DNA from: Sinohyriopsis cumingii | Lineage: Eukaryota > Mollusca > Bivalvia > Unionida > Unionidae | Direction: 5' to 3' | Assembly (NCBI GenBank): GCA_028554795.2 | Contig: CM068835.1 | Location: forward strand, 27,034,311 to 27,098,310 | Length of the DNA: 64,000 bases | Shown: positions 63,126 to 64,000 of the stretch, piece by piece | Numbering within the stretch: the stretch's first letter is position 1 | How the letters are laid out: every line of letters begins with the position of its first letter | Program-made: the position numbers and the translations under genes | Notes under the pieces: model-generated | What the model was told of the DNA's origin: nothing | The model's input: the letters and a program-made list of their open reading frames with translations, nothing else | Databases searched by the model: none

Positions 63126-64000
63126 TGCCCCAACAACTGTGTGGGCCAAATTCATGAAACAGACTTATTATTATTGACAGAAATATATTGCCCCAACAAC
63201 TGTGTGGGCCAAATTCACGAAACAGACTTATTATTGATAGAAATATATTGCCCCAACAACTGTGTGGGCCAAATTCACGAAACAGACTTATTATTGATAG
63301 AAATATATTGCCCCAACAACTGTGTGGGCCAAGTTCACAAAACAGACATTATTATTGATAGAAATATATTGCCCCAACAACTGTGTGGGCCAAATTCATG
63401 AAACAGACTTATTATTGATAGAAATATATTGCCCCAACAACTCTGTGGGCCAAGTTCACGAAACAGACTTATTATTATTGATAGAAATATATTCCCCAAC
63501 AACTGTGTGGGCCAAATTCATGAAACAGACATTATTATTGATAGAAATATATTGCCCCAACAACTGTGTGGGCCAAATTCATGAAACAGACATTATTATT
63601 GATAGAAATATATTGCCCCAACTGTGGGCCAAATTCATGAACAGACATTATTATCGATAGAAATATATTGCCCCAACAACTATGTGGGCCAAATTCATGA
63701 ACAGACATTATTATTGATATAAATATATTGCCCCAACAACTGTGTGGGCCAAATTCACAAAACAGACATTATTATTGATAGAAATATATTGCCCCAACAA
63801 CTGTGTGGGCCAAATTCACAAAACAGACATTATTATTGATAGAAATATATTGCCCCAACAACTGTGTGGGCCAAATTCACAAAACAGACATTATTGATAG
63901 AAATATATTGCCCCAACAACTGTGGGCCAAATTCACAAAACAGACTTATTATTATTGATAGAAATATATTGCCCCAACAACTGTGTGGGCCAAATTCACA
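63126..64000. repeat. 60-bp satellite, about 14.6 copies, open at right edge
   Basis: Units begin GCCCCAACAACTGTGTGGGC, continue CAAATTCACGAAACAGACTT and end ATTATTGATAGAAATATATT. Length varies by TTA triplet number and small deletions (for example near 63613). It starts about 75 bp past the expected CCT8 cleavage site, right after a CT/CA microsatellite (63082-63103). Open frames here are by-products of the 60-bp period. Confidence 0.96.

Noticed and set aside
63126..64000. Regularly spaced repeats suggesting a CRISPR-like array
   Set aside because: The whole 60-bp unit repeats with no unique spacers, in a spliced animal genome. It is a satellite.
1..64000. A novel multi-gene biological system
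   Set aside because: Only two conserved housekeeping genes and many repeats are supported. Nothing resembles a cluster of cooperating accessory genes.

Overview
This is intron-rich, AT-rich animal DNA, most likely from a bivalve mollusc. The organism call rests on the spliced architecture, two genes with clear animal orthologues, and two abundant tRNA-derived SINE families whose 3' ends (ACATTAAAAAT...CACACA and GGCGTTAAAC...CAACAA) resemble SINEs I associate with bivalve genomes. The species is not identified. No bacterial genes, operons or CRISPR arrays are present.

Two protein-coding genes are supported, arranged head to head. On the minus strand, exon 1 (8475-8554) and exon 2 (404-545) encode the N-terminus of macoilin (MACO1), an ER multi-pass membrane protein; the rest lies off the left edge. 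On the plus strand, 16 exons spread over 8769-62560 encode a complete CCT8, the theta subunit of the cytosolic chaperonin TRiC/CCT. It is 544 residues long, and every intron is GT-AG with matching phase. The two start codons are 214 bp apart, so 8555-8768 must hold both 5' UTRs and a shared or overlapping promoter. A polyadenylation signal lies at 63027.

The coding DNA is only about 3% of the window. The remainder is intron filled with repeats. Macoilin intron 1 (546-8474) holds a TTAA-flanked MITE, a foldback element and a SINE fragment. CCT8 intron 1 holds a decayed LINE with a hAT-like MITE nested inside it. Introns 2-5 hold several minisatellites, a dimeric SINE and a decayed transposase gene. 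Intron 11 holds a 28-bp minisatellite of about 1.1 kb. Intron 12 (37513-56047, 18.5 kb) is dominated by a higher-order tandem repeat of about 2.0-2.36 kb. Its units contain three exon-like modules, a 49-bp subarray and, in all but the first unit, a SINE. A 60-bp satellite starts just past the CCT8 poly(A) site and runs off the right edge.

I found no novel molecular machine. The most interesting material is the history of the repeats: nested insertions with paralogous empty sites, a minisatellite derived from a piece of the larger unit, about 17 copies of an exon-like segment in CCT8 intron 12, and minisatellites that repeatedly start just downstream of 5' splice sites.
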